Source: Pseudomonas citronellolis (GTDB taxonomy: Bacteria > Pseudomonadota > Gammaproteobacteria > Pseudomonadales > Pseudomonadaceae). Taken from it: a DNA stretch of 64,000 bases. Shown piece after piece: positions 45,526 through 55,018 of this stretch (within the stretch, counting starts at the first letter, position 1; the number at the start of each line of letters is the position of its first letter). Both the position numbers and the translations under genes were made by a program. Below the pieces are notes generated by a model. The model saw only the letters and a program-made list of their open reading frames with translations. It was not told where the DNA came from and searched no databases. The stretch spans positions 1 through 64,000 of the forward strand of contig NZ_FOLS01000041.1 of NCBI RefSeq assembly GCF_900112375.1. Direction: 5' to 3'.

Positions 45526-46406
45526 AGTCCTTCGAGAACAAAGTCGCCGCCATCACCGGCGCCGGTTCCGGCATCGGCCGCGCCCTGGCCCGCGAGCTGG
45601 CCTCGCGCGGCTGCCACCTGGCGCTGGCCGACATCAACGCCAGCGGCCTTGAGGAAACCCGCCAGGCCCTGGCCTCCTACGGCGTGCGCATCTCCACCGA
45701 GGTGGTCAACGTCGCCGAGCGCGAGCAGGTCCACGCCTGGGCCGACAAGGTGGTGGCCGAGCACGGCAAGGTCAACCTGGTGTTCAACAACGCCGGGGTG
45801 GCCCATGCCGGCACCGTGGAAGGCAGCGAGTACGAAGAGTACGAGTGGATCACCAACATCAACTTCTGGGGGGTGGTGTACGGCACCAAGGCCTTCCTGC
45901 CGCACATCAAGGCCAGCGGCGAGGGGCACGTCGTCAACGTCTCCAGTGTGTTCGGGCTGTTCTCGCAGCCGGGCATGAGCGCCTACAACGCCACCAAGTT
46001 CGCCGTGCGCGGCTTCACCGAGTCGCTGCGCCAGGAGCTGGACATGGAAGGCGGCGCGGTCTCGGCCAGTTGCGTGCACCCCGGCGGGATCAAGACCAAC
46101 ATCGCCCGCACCGCGCGGATGAACGACAGCCTGGCCAAGGTCACCGGGCAGAACGCCAACGCCGCGCGCCAGCAGTTCAACGACCAGTTGCTGCGCACCA
46201 CCCCGGACAAGGCCGCCCAGGTGATCATCCTCGGCGTGGAGCGTGACGCACGGCGCATCCTCATCGGCGCGGATGCACATGCCATCGATGTGATGCTGCG
46301 GGTGTTGCCGGTGTGGTACCAGAAGGTGGTTACCGTCAGCATGCGTTTGGCGGCGCGTTTTGCGCCGAAGGGCAAGGCGCGGTCGGAGGGGTATGAGGTC
46401 AAGTAG
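45522..46406 (+). CDS. Short-chain dehydrogenase coupled to the monooxygenase
   Basis: In this 294-residue classical SDR the cofactor motif is TGAGSGIGRALA, then NNAG, a catalytic Ser in VSSVFGLF and YNATK as the YxxxK motif. The last 30 residues are basic and hydrophobic and may contact membrane. Its ATG overlaps the monooxygenase stop by four bases. It likely makes the ketone substrate or reduces a product of its partner enzyme. Confidence 0.92.
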   Translation: MKSFENKVAAITGAGSGIGRALARELASRGCHLALADINASGLEETRQALASYGVRISTEVVNVAEREQVHAWADKVVAEHGKVNLVFNNAGVAHAGTVEGSEYEEYEWITNINFWGVVYGTKAFLPHIKASGEGHVVNVSSVFGLFSQPGMSAYNATKFAVRGFTESLRQELDMEGGAVSASCVHPGGIKTNIARTARMNDSLAKVTGQNANAARQQFNDQLLRTTPDKAAQVIILGVERDARRILIGADAHAIDVMLRVLPVWYQKVVTVSMRLAARFAPKGKARSEGYEVK

Positions 46407-46422
46407 GGGGTGGTGAAAGAAG

Positions 46423-46450
46423 AAGCCCGTTCCTTGGAGCGGGCTTTTTT
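46423..46450 (+). terminator. Rho-independent terminator of the monooxygenase operon
   Basis: AAGCCCG (46423-46429) pairs with CGGGCTT (46440-46446) with inner TCC/GGA pairing, followed by a run of six T, 16 bp after the stop. Confidence 0.9.
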
Positions 46451-46515
46451 CTTGATGGGTATCGCTTCGCTCAACGCCATCCTACGGGGTGTCTTGCTCT
46501 TCGCTCTTCGCTCTT

Positions 46516-46810
46516 CGTAGGAGCGAGCTTGCTCGCGAACAATGGCGTTTCCCGGCGGCTGCGGTGTTTGAGGTTGACTCCGCTCCCTCTCCCCAACCCT
46601 CTCCCTGAAGGGAGAGGGGGCTAGTCCGTGCCGAGAGAAGGAATGGTTTCAGCCGGAAACCGCTGGAGTTGCCGGCTGACTCCAGAACACCCAACTCTGC
46701 CCAACGGTCCCCTCTCCCTTCAGGGAGAGGGTTAGGGAGAGGGGCGTGGTTGAACCACACACCAGAGCAGCCAGGTAACGCCATTGTTCGCGAGCAAGCT
46801 CGCTCCTACG
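46516..46810. repeat. 295-bp nested inverted repeat (MITE-like)
   Basis: The outer arms are 34 bp and perfectly complementary (46516-46549 and 46777-46810; the left begins CGTAGGAGCGAGCTTGCTCG). Inside sits the third copy of the composite element seen at 1-140 and 398-560, itself bounded by CTCTCCCT...AGGGAGAGG palindromes. There is no coding sequence. A half GATGGGTATCGCTTCGCTC element adjoins at 46454-46488. The whole gap 46407-46824 is repeats plus the preceding terminator. Confidence 0.85.
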
Positions 46811-46824
46811 AAATGCCCGCCCCC

Positions 46825-47973
46825 TCACAACCCCATCTGCTTGGCGATGATCTCGTTCATGATCTCCCGCGTCCCCCCACCGATGGAGAGGATGCGGTTA
46901 TCGCGATACAACCGCTCCACCAGGCTCTCGCGCATATACCCCATGCCGCCCAACAACTGCACTGCGTCATAGACCACCCGGTCGGCAACGTCGGTGGCGA
47001 AGTTCTTGGCCATGGAGATTTCCTTCACCACGCTCTGTCCGGCAGCCATCTTCGCCGCCTGGCGGTAGGTGAACTCGCGGGACACTTCCACCTGGGTGGC
47101 CATCTCCGCCAGGCGGTGCTTGAGCACCTGGAACTTGCCGATGGGCTTGCCGAAGGCTTCGCGCTCGGCGCTCCATTTCAGGGCTTCTTCCAGGGCCAGC
47201 TGGGCGGTCATGTTGGCCATGGTGGCCAGGGCCAGGCGCTCGCTCTGGAAGTTGGCCATGATGCAGGCGAAGCCCATGTTCTCCATGCCGATCAGGTTTT
47301 CCACCGGCACCTTGCAGTCGTCGAAGAACAGCTCGGCGGTGTCCGAGGCCCACCAGCCCATCTTCTTCAGCTTGCGGCCCACCGTGAAGCCGGGGGTGCC
47401 CTTCTCCACCAGCAGCAGGCTGACGCCGCCGTAGCCTTCGCCGCCGGTGCGCACCGCCACCGTGTAGTAGTCGGCGCGCACGCCGCTGGTGATGAAGGTC
47501 TTGCTGCCGGTCACGCGGTAGTGGTCGCCGTCGCGCACGGCGCGGGTCTTCAGGCTGGCCACGTCGGAGCCGCCGGAGGGCTCGGTGACCGCCAGGGCCA
47601 TGATCTTCTCGCCGGCCAGCACCTGCGGCACGATGCGTTCGCGCAGTTCCGCACGGCCCCACTTGAGCAGCGGCGGCAGGCCGATGTCCAGCGAGCCCAG
47701 GCCGGCCACCAGGCCGCCGGAGCCGCTGCGCATCAGTTCCTCGCTGGCCGCCAGCTTGGCGAACAGGTCGCCCTCGTGGCTGCCGCCGTAGGCTTCCGGG
47801 TAGCCGATGCCGAGGATGCCGGCCTCGCCGGCCTTGCGGTAGAGCTCGCGGGGGAACTCCTCGGCTTCTTCCCAATCGGCGATGTGCGGGAGGATTTCCC
47901 GCTCGACGAAGCGCCGCACCGAGTCGCGGACCAGGCGGTGGCTGTCGTCGAAGTAATCGGTGAATGCGGACAT
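46825..47973 (-). CDS. Acyl-CoA dehydrogenase
   Basis: This 382-residue protein has the full set of family regions: ALAVTEPSGGSDVASLKT (flavin site), GSKTFITSGVRADY, REAFGKPIGKFQVLKHRLAE, and LLGGMGYMRESLVERLYRD with the catalytic-loop region before ILSIGGGTREIM. It is near the isovaleryl/long-chain-like branch. It catalyses alpha,beta-dehydrogenation of an acyl-CoA with ETF as acceptor. GGAGG lies six bases before the start, and a TetR-like palindrome lies 33 bp upstream. The gene is monocistronic. Confidence 0.93.
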   Translation of the reverse strand: MSAFTDYFDDSHRLVRDSVRRFVEREILPHIADWEEAEEFPRELYRKAGEAGILGIGYPEAYGGSHEGDLFAKLAASEELMRSGSGGLVAGLGSLDIGLPPLLKWGRAELRERIVPQVLAGEKIMALAVTEPSGGSDVASLKTRAVRDGDHYRVTGSKTFITSGVRADYYTVAVRTGGEGYGGVSLLLVEKGTPGFTVGRKLKKMGWWASDTAELFFDDCKVPVENLIGMENMGFACIMANFQSERLALATMANMTAQLALEEALKWSAEREAFGKPIGKFQVLKHRLAEMATQVEVSREFTYRQAAKMAAGQSVVKEISMAKNFATDVADRVVYDAVQLLGGMGYMRESLVERLYRDNRILSIGGGTREIMNEIIAKQMGL

Positions 47974-48005
47974 GGCGGGCCTCCAGGCGGGTTGCCTGAA
48001 AACTT

Positions 48006-48023
48006 ACCGAGCGCTTGCTTGGT
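48006..48023. promoter_or_regulatory. TetR/FadR-type operator before the acyl-CoA dehydrogenase gene
   Basis: ACCGAGCGCTTGCTTGGT is an 18-bp imperfect palindrome (6 of 8 half-site positions match) of the type bound by TetR-family fatty-acid regulators in pseudomonads. It ends 33 bp before the start codon. The regulator itself is not in this stretch. Confidence 0.6.
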
Positions 48024-48078
48024 TTTCAAGGCGAGACTTGCGCCATCGCCTGGGCCGTTTCGGCCCGATGCCTCTGAA

Positions 48079-48675
48079 CTAGACGATCGGCCGGCGCCCG
48101 GCCAGGGCGTGGGCCAGGGTGCCGCCGTCCACCAGCTCCAGCTCGCCGCCCAGGGGCACGCCGTGGGCGATGCGGCTGAGCACCAGGCCGCTGCCGGCCA
48201 GCAGTTGGGCGATGTAGTGGGCGGTGGCCTCGCCTTCCACCGTGGGGTTGGTGGCGAGGATGATCTCGGCGAAGCTGCCGGCCTTGATCCGCGCTTCCAG
48301 CTCGGGAATGCCGATGGCCTCCGGGCCCAGGCCGTCCAGCGGCGAGAGGTGGCCCTTGAGCACGAAGAAGCGTCCGCGGTAGCCGGTCTGCTCCACCGCG
48401 AACACGTCCAGCGGGCCTTCCACCACGCACAGCAGCGAGTCGTCGCGGCGCGGGTCGGCGCACTGCGGGCACAGCTCCTCCTCGCTCAGCGTGCGGCACT
48501 GCTTGCAGTGCCCTACCCCTTCCATGGCCTGGGTCAGCGCCTGGGCCAGGCGCAGCCCGCCCGTGCGGTCACGCTCCAGCAACTGCAGCGCCATGCGCTG
48601 GGCGCTCTTCTGCCCCACCCCGGGGAGAATGCGCAGGGCGTCGATGAGTTGGCGGATCAGCGGGCTGAAGCTCAT
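48079..48675 (-). CDS. recR: Recombination mediator protein RecR
   Basis: This 198-residue protein has a helix-hairpin-helix [14 protein letters not shown] near residue 17, a four-cysteine zinc finger (C57, C60, C69, C72 region: [16 protein letters not shown]), a Toprim domain starting at [15 protein letters not shown], and the late [16 protein letters not shown]. It works with RecF and RecO in loading RecA at gaps. It is downstream of ybaB and dnaX on the same strand, but a 296-bp gap with two repeats separates it, so expression may be partly uncoupled. Confidence 0.96.
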   Translation of the reverse strand: MSFSPLIRQLIDALRILPGVGQKSAQRMALQLLERDRTGGLRLAQALTQAMEGVGHCKQCRTLSEEELCPQCADPRRDDSLLCVVEGPLDVFAVEQTGYRGRFFVLKGHLSPLDGLGPEAIGIPELEARIKAGSFAEIILATNPTVEGEATAHYIAQLLAGSGLVLSRIAHGVPLGGELELVDGGTLAHALAGRRPIV

Positions 48676-48754
48676 GGGGGAACCGGTCTCGGGATTCAGG
48701 AAGGGATGAACGTCGTAGGCACAACTATCTTGCCGGCTGCGCCGAAGTGCCTTT

Positions 48755-48827
48755 CGTAGGATGGGTCGAGTTTACGAAACCCATGCGGTCGTGGTGATGG
48801 GTATCGCTTCGCTCCACCCATCCTACG
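48755..48827. repeat. CGTAGGATGGGTCGAG palindromic repeat
   Basis: This is a full copy of the family at 10915 and 17605, here with TCGAG and TCCACC centre changes. It lies in the recR-ybaB gap. Confidence 0.8.
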
Positions 48828-48873
48828 GGGCAGGAGGAGTTCCGGGGCGACCAGAGGGTACTCAGGACAAGGC

Positions 48874-48933
48874 GCGAGCGGTGTCGGACAGCGGAGTTTA
48901 CTTCAGTAAATGAGCATGTCCGGCACCGCTCGC
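48874..48933. repeat. Palindrome with TTTACT/AGTAAA centre in the recR-ybaB gap
   Basis: Arms GCGAGCGGTGTCGGACA (48874-48890) and 48917-48933 are complementary with one mismatch in 17; an inner TTTACT-TC-AGTAAA pairing lies at 48897-48910. The centre is related, in opposite orientation, to the centre of the 141-bp palindrome at 20537-20677. Confidence 0.8.
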
Positions 48934-48971
48934 AACGCAGTCATGGGTGCCCGCTGGGCGGCACCTTCACC

Positions 48972-49298
48972 TTAGAAGGGCATCTTGAAGCCGGGGGGCA
49001 GCTGCATGCCGGCGGTCATGCCCGCCATCTTCTCCTGGTTGTTCTGCTCGATCTTGCGCACGGCGTCGTTCACCGCGGCGGCGATCAGGTCTTCGAGAAT
49101 TTCCTTGTCTTCCTGCATCAGGCTATCGTCCAGGCTGACGCGCTTGACGTCGTGCCGGCCGGTCATCACCACGCTCACCAGGCCGGCGCCGGACTGGCCG
49201 GTGACTTCGGCGTTGGCCAGCTCTTCCTGCATCTTCTGCATCTTTTCCTGCATCTGCTGGGCCTGCTTCATCAGGCCGGCCATGCCACCTTTCATCAT
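48972..49298 (-). CDS. ybaB: YbaB/EbfC nucleoid-associated protein
   Basis: This 108-residue protein has the usual family length and content: a Met- and Gln-rich helical N-terminus ([18 protein letters not shown]), a beta-sheet core with VSLDDSLM, and a C-terminal helix with LPPGFKMPF. It forms a dimer that binds DNA. The start at 49298 (ATGATG) is preferred over the upstream in-frame GTG because AGGTG is placed well and the family begins MMKGGM. It lies 43 bp after dnaX. Confidence 0.96.
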   Translation of the reverse strand: MMKGGMAGLMKQAQQMQEKMQKMQEELANAEVTGQSGAGLVSVVMTGRHDVKRVSLDDSLMQEDKEILEDLIAAAVNDAVRKIEQNNQEKMAGMTAGMQLPPGFKMPF

Positions 49299-49341
49299 CT
49301 CGATCACCTTCTGTCGTTCAGGGTTGGTTGGGCGCCGGCCT

Positions 49342-51453
<2,112 letters not shown>

Positions 51454-51593
51454 TGAAATCCATCGCAGCTGGTAGGCGGAAGTGGGCTAATCCTAGCGAA
51501 GAGGACCGGAAATTGCACCCGATGCCGGGCCAGGCTTGGCAAGAACCCTCCGAAACAGGCATTGTGTCCTGCTTCCGCACGTCCGGAGCCCGA

Positions 51594-52316
51594 ATGCGCG
51601 CACTCCTCCCCGCCCTCCTGCTGGTCGCCGGCCTGGCCCAGGCCGATCCCCGGCAGCTGAGTTTCTCGGTGATCGAGGGCTGGGCCATGCCGCTGGCGCA
51701 GGTCGAGGACGGCCAACTGACCGGCGGTATCCTCTTCGAGCTGTTCACCCGCACCGCGGACAAGGTCGGCATGGCCCCGTCCTTCCATATCCTGCCGCGG
51801 GCCCGGGTGGAACAGGCCCTGCACAGCCACAGCATCGATGTGCGCTGCTACATCGCCCCGGCCTGGCTCAGCGAGGAGTTCCGCGACTACCGCTGGAGCG
51901 TGCCGCTGATGACCCAGCGCGATCTGCTGGTGGCCCGGGAGCGGGCCCCGGTGGACGTCGCCACGCTGGCCGGGCAAAGCGTCGGCACAGTCCTCGGCTA
52001 TGCCTACCCCTACCTGCAGCTGTCGTTCGCCAGCGGGCGCCTGCACCGCGACGATGCACGCAACCAGGAGCTGGTGCTGAAGAAGCTCGAAGCCGGGCGC
52101 TACGACTATGCGGTGTCCAGCGAGGTGGCGCTGAACTGGTTCAACCTCCAGCGGCCGGCCGAGCACCGCCTCTACCCCGCAGCCAAGCTCGACCAGGCCG
52201 AACTGGGCTGCATGGTCCTGGACGATCCGCAACTGCCGACCCAGGCGGTGCTCGACGCCCTGGCCGAGCTCAAGGCCTCCGGGGAAATCGAGCGCATTCT
52301 CGATCACTATCGCTGA
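51594..52316 (+). CDS. Periplasmic amino-acid-binding-type protein (SBP_bac_3)
   Basis: This 240-residue protein has a signal peptide of about 17 residues (ALLPALLLVAGLAQA) and a mature domain of the family-3 solute-binding fold with FSVIEGWAMPLAQVEDGQLT, GILFELF, and LGYAYPYLQL. No ABC permease genes adjoin, so it may be a lone sensor or an orphan binding protein. GGAG lies eight bases before the start. Longer in-frame starts overlap dnaX's 5' end and are disfavoured. It diverges from dnaX across 140 bp. Confidence 0.85.
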   Translation: MRALLPALLLVAGLAQADPRQLSFSVIEGWAMPLAQVEDGQLTGGILFELFTRTADKVGMAPSFHILPRARVEQALHSHSIDVRCYIAPAWLSEEFRDYRWSVPLMTQRDLLVARERAPVDVATLAGQSVGTVLGYAYPYLQLSFASGRLHRDDARNQELVLKKLEAGRYDYAVSSEVALNWFNLQRPAEHRLYPAAKLDQAELGCMVLDDPQLPTQAVLDALAELKASGEIERILDHYR

Positions 52317-52347
52317 CGATCGTGCGCCACACGCCATGGTCGGGCCT

Positions 52348-52511
52348 GGCGTAGGGCGAATAACGCTCCGCGTTATCCGCCGTTTGGCCTTGGCCGAACC
52401 CCGCTCGGGGGCGAGCCTGGGCATCCTTGTAGGGAGCGCCAGGGTCGGCCATGGCGTTGACGATGAGGAAGGTGAAGCGGCGTACAACCGCGAACGGTTG
52501 TACGCCCTACG
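52348..52511. repeat. Two hairpin repeats between convergent genes
   Basis: 52348-52382 (GGGCGAATAACG...CGTTATCCGCC) and 52479-52511 (GGCGTACAACCG...CGGTTGTACGCC) belong to the GGATAACG family. The second overlaps the stop codon of the glycosyltransferase gene at 52507, so it probably marks that operon's 3' end. Confidence 0.8.
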
Positions 52512-53754
52512 CTTCCGGGGCCACCGCTATGCGGGCTTCGCCGCGGCGGATCCACTCGGCGTAGCGTGCCGGGATGTGGCCGTGCACCGCGCCGGCGTTC
52601 ACCGTGGCGGCGTAGTCGCAGATCGCCTGCTCGCCCTCCCCTTCGCGCCGGTACAGGGTCCAGCGCACCCGGCTGCCTTCGGCCAGGGCGCAGGGTAGTT
52701 CGAAGCGGGGCGAGCCTTCGGCGTAGCCGACGTGGAAGTCGTCCGGCATGGGCCCGCCGGGGAAGCCGGCGGCGTCGAGGAAGCCGAACATCGAGTCGTG
52801 CTGCAGCAGGCTGCGCCGGGCGTAGGGCCAGACGTAGCGGCGCAGGAAGTGCTGGTCGGCGAAATGCCGAGAAGCCACCGGTTCGGCGAAGAACAGCCGG
52901 GCCAGTTGCGCCAGCGGCGGCAGCGCCCCGCCGACGACGCCCCAGAGCCCGGCCAGCAGCAGTTCGGTATGGGTGCCGTTGTCGCGCAGCGCGTGGAAGT
53001 GCTTGTCGCTGGCCAGCCACTGGGCCACCGCCTCGGCCTCGCGCTCGCTGATCACCGAGTCGGCATCGCGGAACAGGATGCGCTGGGCCTGGGCGTCGTC
53101 CAGGGCGAGGAAGCGCCACATCGCCCCCGGCCACTGGCGCTCGGCCTCGTCCACCCGCACCACCTGGCCGCCGTTGTCGAGCAGGCGGCGGACGATGGCC
53201 TCGGGCACGCTGTCGTCGATATAGAAGCGGCAGGTCCAGTGCGGGTAGATGCGCGGCTGCTCCAGCACGTTGAGCACCGCCGTCTCGCAGTACTTGGCGC
53301 TGGCGCCGAACAGCGAGAAGGCGATGACGTTGCGTTCGCGGGTGGCGGCGCTGGGCGGCGGCGGCAATGCCGGCAGGGCATGGGCGATCGGCGGTTCGAC
53401 GCCGAACTGGCGCTCGCGCAGGCTCAGCGCGTGCAGGCCATGGCGGCGCACCTGGTGCCACTGGCGCAGGGCGCAATGGGCGTGGGACAGGGCGTCGAAC
53501 AGCGCCAGGCTGTCGCCGCCGGCGGCCAGGGCGCGGCCGGCATGTTCGATGGCCTCCTGCCAGCGCTCCAGCTTGATGCAGTTCACCGCCGCGTCGGTCC
53601 AGGCCACCGCCAGCTGCGGCCAGCGCCGGGCGGTCTGCAGGCACAGTTGCAGGGCCTGCTCGTGCCGGCCCTGGGCGTAGAAGGCGCTGGCGCGCCGGCC
53701 GGCGGCCTCGACCTCGCGGCGTTCGCGGTAGCTGGGCGTGCGTTGCTTGGCCAT
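52507..53754 (-). CDS. TPR-domain glycosyltransferase-like protein at the end of a type I secretion operon
   Basis: This 415-residue protein has residues about 20-120 as TPR-like helices (FYAQGRHEQALQLCLQTARR, then WQEAIEHAGRALA). The rest looks like a nucleotide-sugar transferase fold: VIAFSLFGASAKYCETAVLN starts a Rossmann strand, FYIDDSVPE follows, and FRDADSVIS resembles a DxD metal site. The C-terminal QHDSMFGFLDAAGFPGGPMP could form the acceptor site. GAGGAGG precedes the start, 11 bp after the HlyD stop, so it is in the exporter operon. It may glycosylate the exported protein or act on surface glycans; no acceptor is identified. Confidence 0.7.
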   Translation of the reverse strand: MAKQRTPSYRERREVEAAGRRASAFYAQGRHEQALQLCLQTARRWPQLAVAWTDAAVNCIKLERWQEAIEHAGRALAAGGDSLALFDALSHAHCALRQWHQVRRHGLHALSLRERQFGVEPPIAHALPALPPPPSAATRERNVIAFSLFGASAKYCETAVLNVLEQPRIYPHWTCRFYIDDSVPEAIVRRLLDNGGQVVRVDEAERQWPGAMWRFLALDDAQAQRILFRDADSVISEREAEAVAQWLASDKHFHALRDNGTHTELLLAGLWGVVGGALPPLAQLARLFFAEPVASRHFADQHFLRRYVWPYARRSLLQHDSMFGFLDAAGFPGGPMPDDFHVGYAEGSPRFELPCALAEGSRVRWTLYRREGEGEQAICDYAATVNAGAVHGHIPARYAEWIRRGEARIAVAPEA

Positions 53755-53765
53755 GCTTGCCCTCC

Positions 53766-54965
53766 TCAGCGTTCGCGCAGCGCTTCGCGGGCGCGGTTGA
53801 GCGGCTTGGTCAGGTAGTCCCAGACGGTCTTGCTGCCGGTGTGCACGTCCACCGTGGCGACCATGCCGGGGAAGATCGGGAAGCTCCTGCCTTCCTTGTT
53901 CTGCAGCGAGTCGGTCTCGGTGCGCACGAACACCCGGTAGTAGTACTGGTCGCGGCGTACCTCGTCCTGGATGGTGTCCGGCGAGATGTGCGTCACCTTG
54001 CCCTCCAGGCCGCCGTAGATGGCGTAGTCGTAGGCGCTGATCTTCACCGTGGCGCGCTGCCCGGGGTGGATGAAGGCCACGTCGCGCGGGGAGATGCGCG
54101 CCTCCACCAGCAACTGGTCCTCCACCGGCACTATGACCATGAAGCGGCCGTTGGGCGGGATGACGCCGCCGACGGTGTTCACTTCGATGTCCTTGACGAT
54201 GCCGCGCACCGGCGAGAGCACGGTCAGGCGCGTCAGCGAGTCGGCGCGCCCGCGGGTCACCGACTGCTGCGCCTCCACTTCGCCGTTGGCCTTGGCCAGC
54301 TCCTCGCGGGCCTTGACGTAGTACTGGTTGCGCGTCTCGGTGGCCTTGAGCTCCAGCTCGTTGGCCTGGCGCTTCAGGCGCAGCACCTCGACGTTGCTCG
54401 CCGCGCCGATCTCGGCCAGGCGCGTGGTCAGCTTGAGTTCCTTGTCGACCAGCGCCAGGGCCTCGTTGATGCCCTTCAGGCTCTTCTGCAGGCTGTCGCG
54501 CCGCGACTGGTACAGGGCGGTCTCGGACTTCACCAGGTCAGGCTCCTCCAGCACTTCAGCCGGGAACACCAGCTTGCCGCCGTCCACTTCCGCCCGCAGG
54601 CGCGCGGCCATGGCCAGGGCGGCGCGCAGGCGCGAGGCGCTCTCGCCCACCGAGGATTCGGTCTTGGTGCGGTCGAGCTGGGCGAGCACCTGCCCCGCGT
54701 CGACGCGGTCGCCCTCCTTCACCCGCAGCTCGGCGAGGATGCCGCCCTCCAGGGACTGCACCACCTGCTCGCGGGAGCTGGGGATCACCTTGCCGGTGCC
54801 GGTGGAGACTTCGTCGAGCTCGAACAGGTAGGCCCAGGCGAACAGCAGCAGCATGCCGCCGAGCACGCTCCAGATCAGCCAGGCGGCGCGCGGCGCGCGC
54901 TCCTTCGCCTGGAAGTAGGGGGCCAGGGGCGCGGCCCCGGGCGCTTGAATCGAATTGGCTTGCAT
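53766..54965 (-). CDS. HlyD/LapC-type type I secretion membrane-fusion protein
   Basis: This 399-residue protein has a cytoplasmic tail, a transmembrane helix at about 30-50 (AWLIWSVLGGMLLLFAWAYL), a lipoyl half-motif (GTGKVIPSSREQVVQSLEGG), a long periplasmic coiled coil (about 110-260) and a C-terminal beta-barrel. It bridges the inner-membrane ABC protein and the TolC-type channel. The start at ATG 54965 has GGGAG eight bases upstream. It follows the ABC gene by 53 bp. Confidence 0.93.
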   Translation of the reverse strand: MQANSIQAPGAAPLAPYFQAKERAPRAAWLIWSVLGGMLLLFAWAYLFELDEVSTGTGKVIPSSREQVVQSLEGGILAELRVKEGDRVDAGQVLAQLDRTKTESSVGESASRLRAALAMAARLRAEVDGGKLVFPAEVLEEPDLVKSETALYQSRRDSLQKSLKGINEALALVDKELKLTTRLAEIGAASNVEVLRLKRQANELELKATETRNQYYVKAREELAKANGEVEAQQSVTRGRADSLTRLTVLSPVRGIVKDIEVNTVGGVIPPNGRFMVIVPVEDQLLVEARISPRDVAFIHPGQRATVKISAYDYAIYGGLEGKVTHISPDTIQDEVRRDQYYYRVFVRTETDSLQNKEGRSFPIFPGMVATVDVHTGSKTVWDYLTKPLNRAREALRER

Positions 54966-55018
54966 GATCACTCCCGACGCGGGCCAGGGCCCGCGTCCTC
55001 TGCGAATTCAGTGGCGGC

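Noticed and set aside
51454-51593. 4.5S signal recognition particle RNA upstream of dnaX
   Set aside because: The conserved GGAAGG/AGCAG domain-IV loop pattern is not present; only loosely similar GC-rich stems are.
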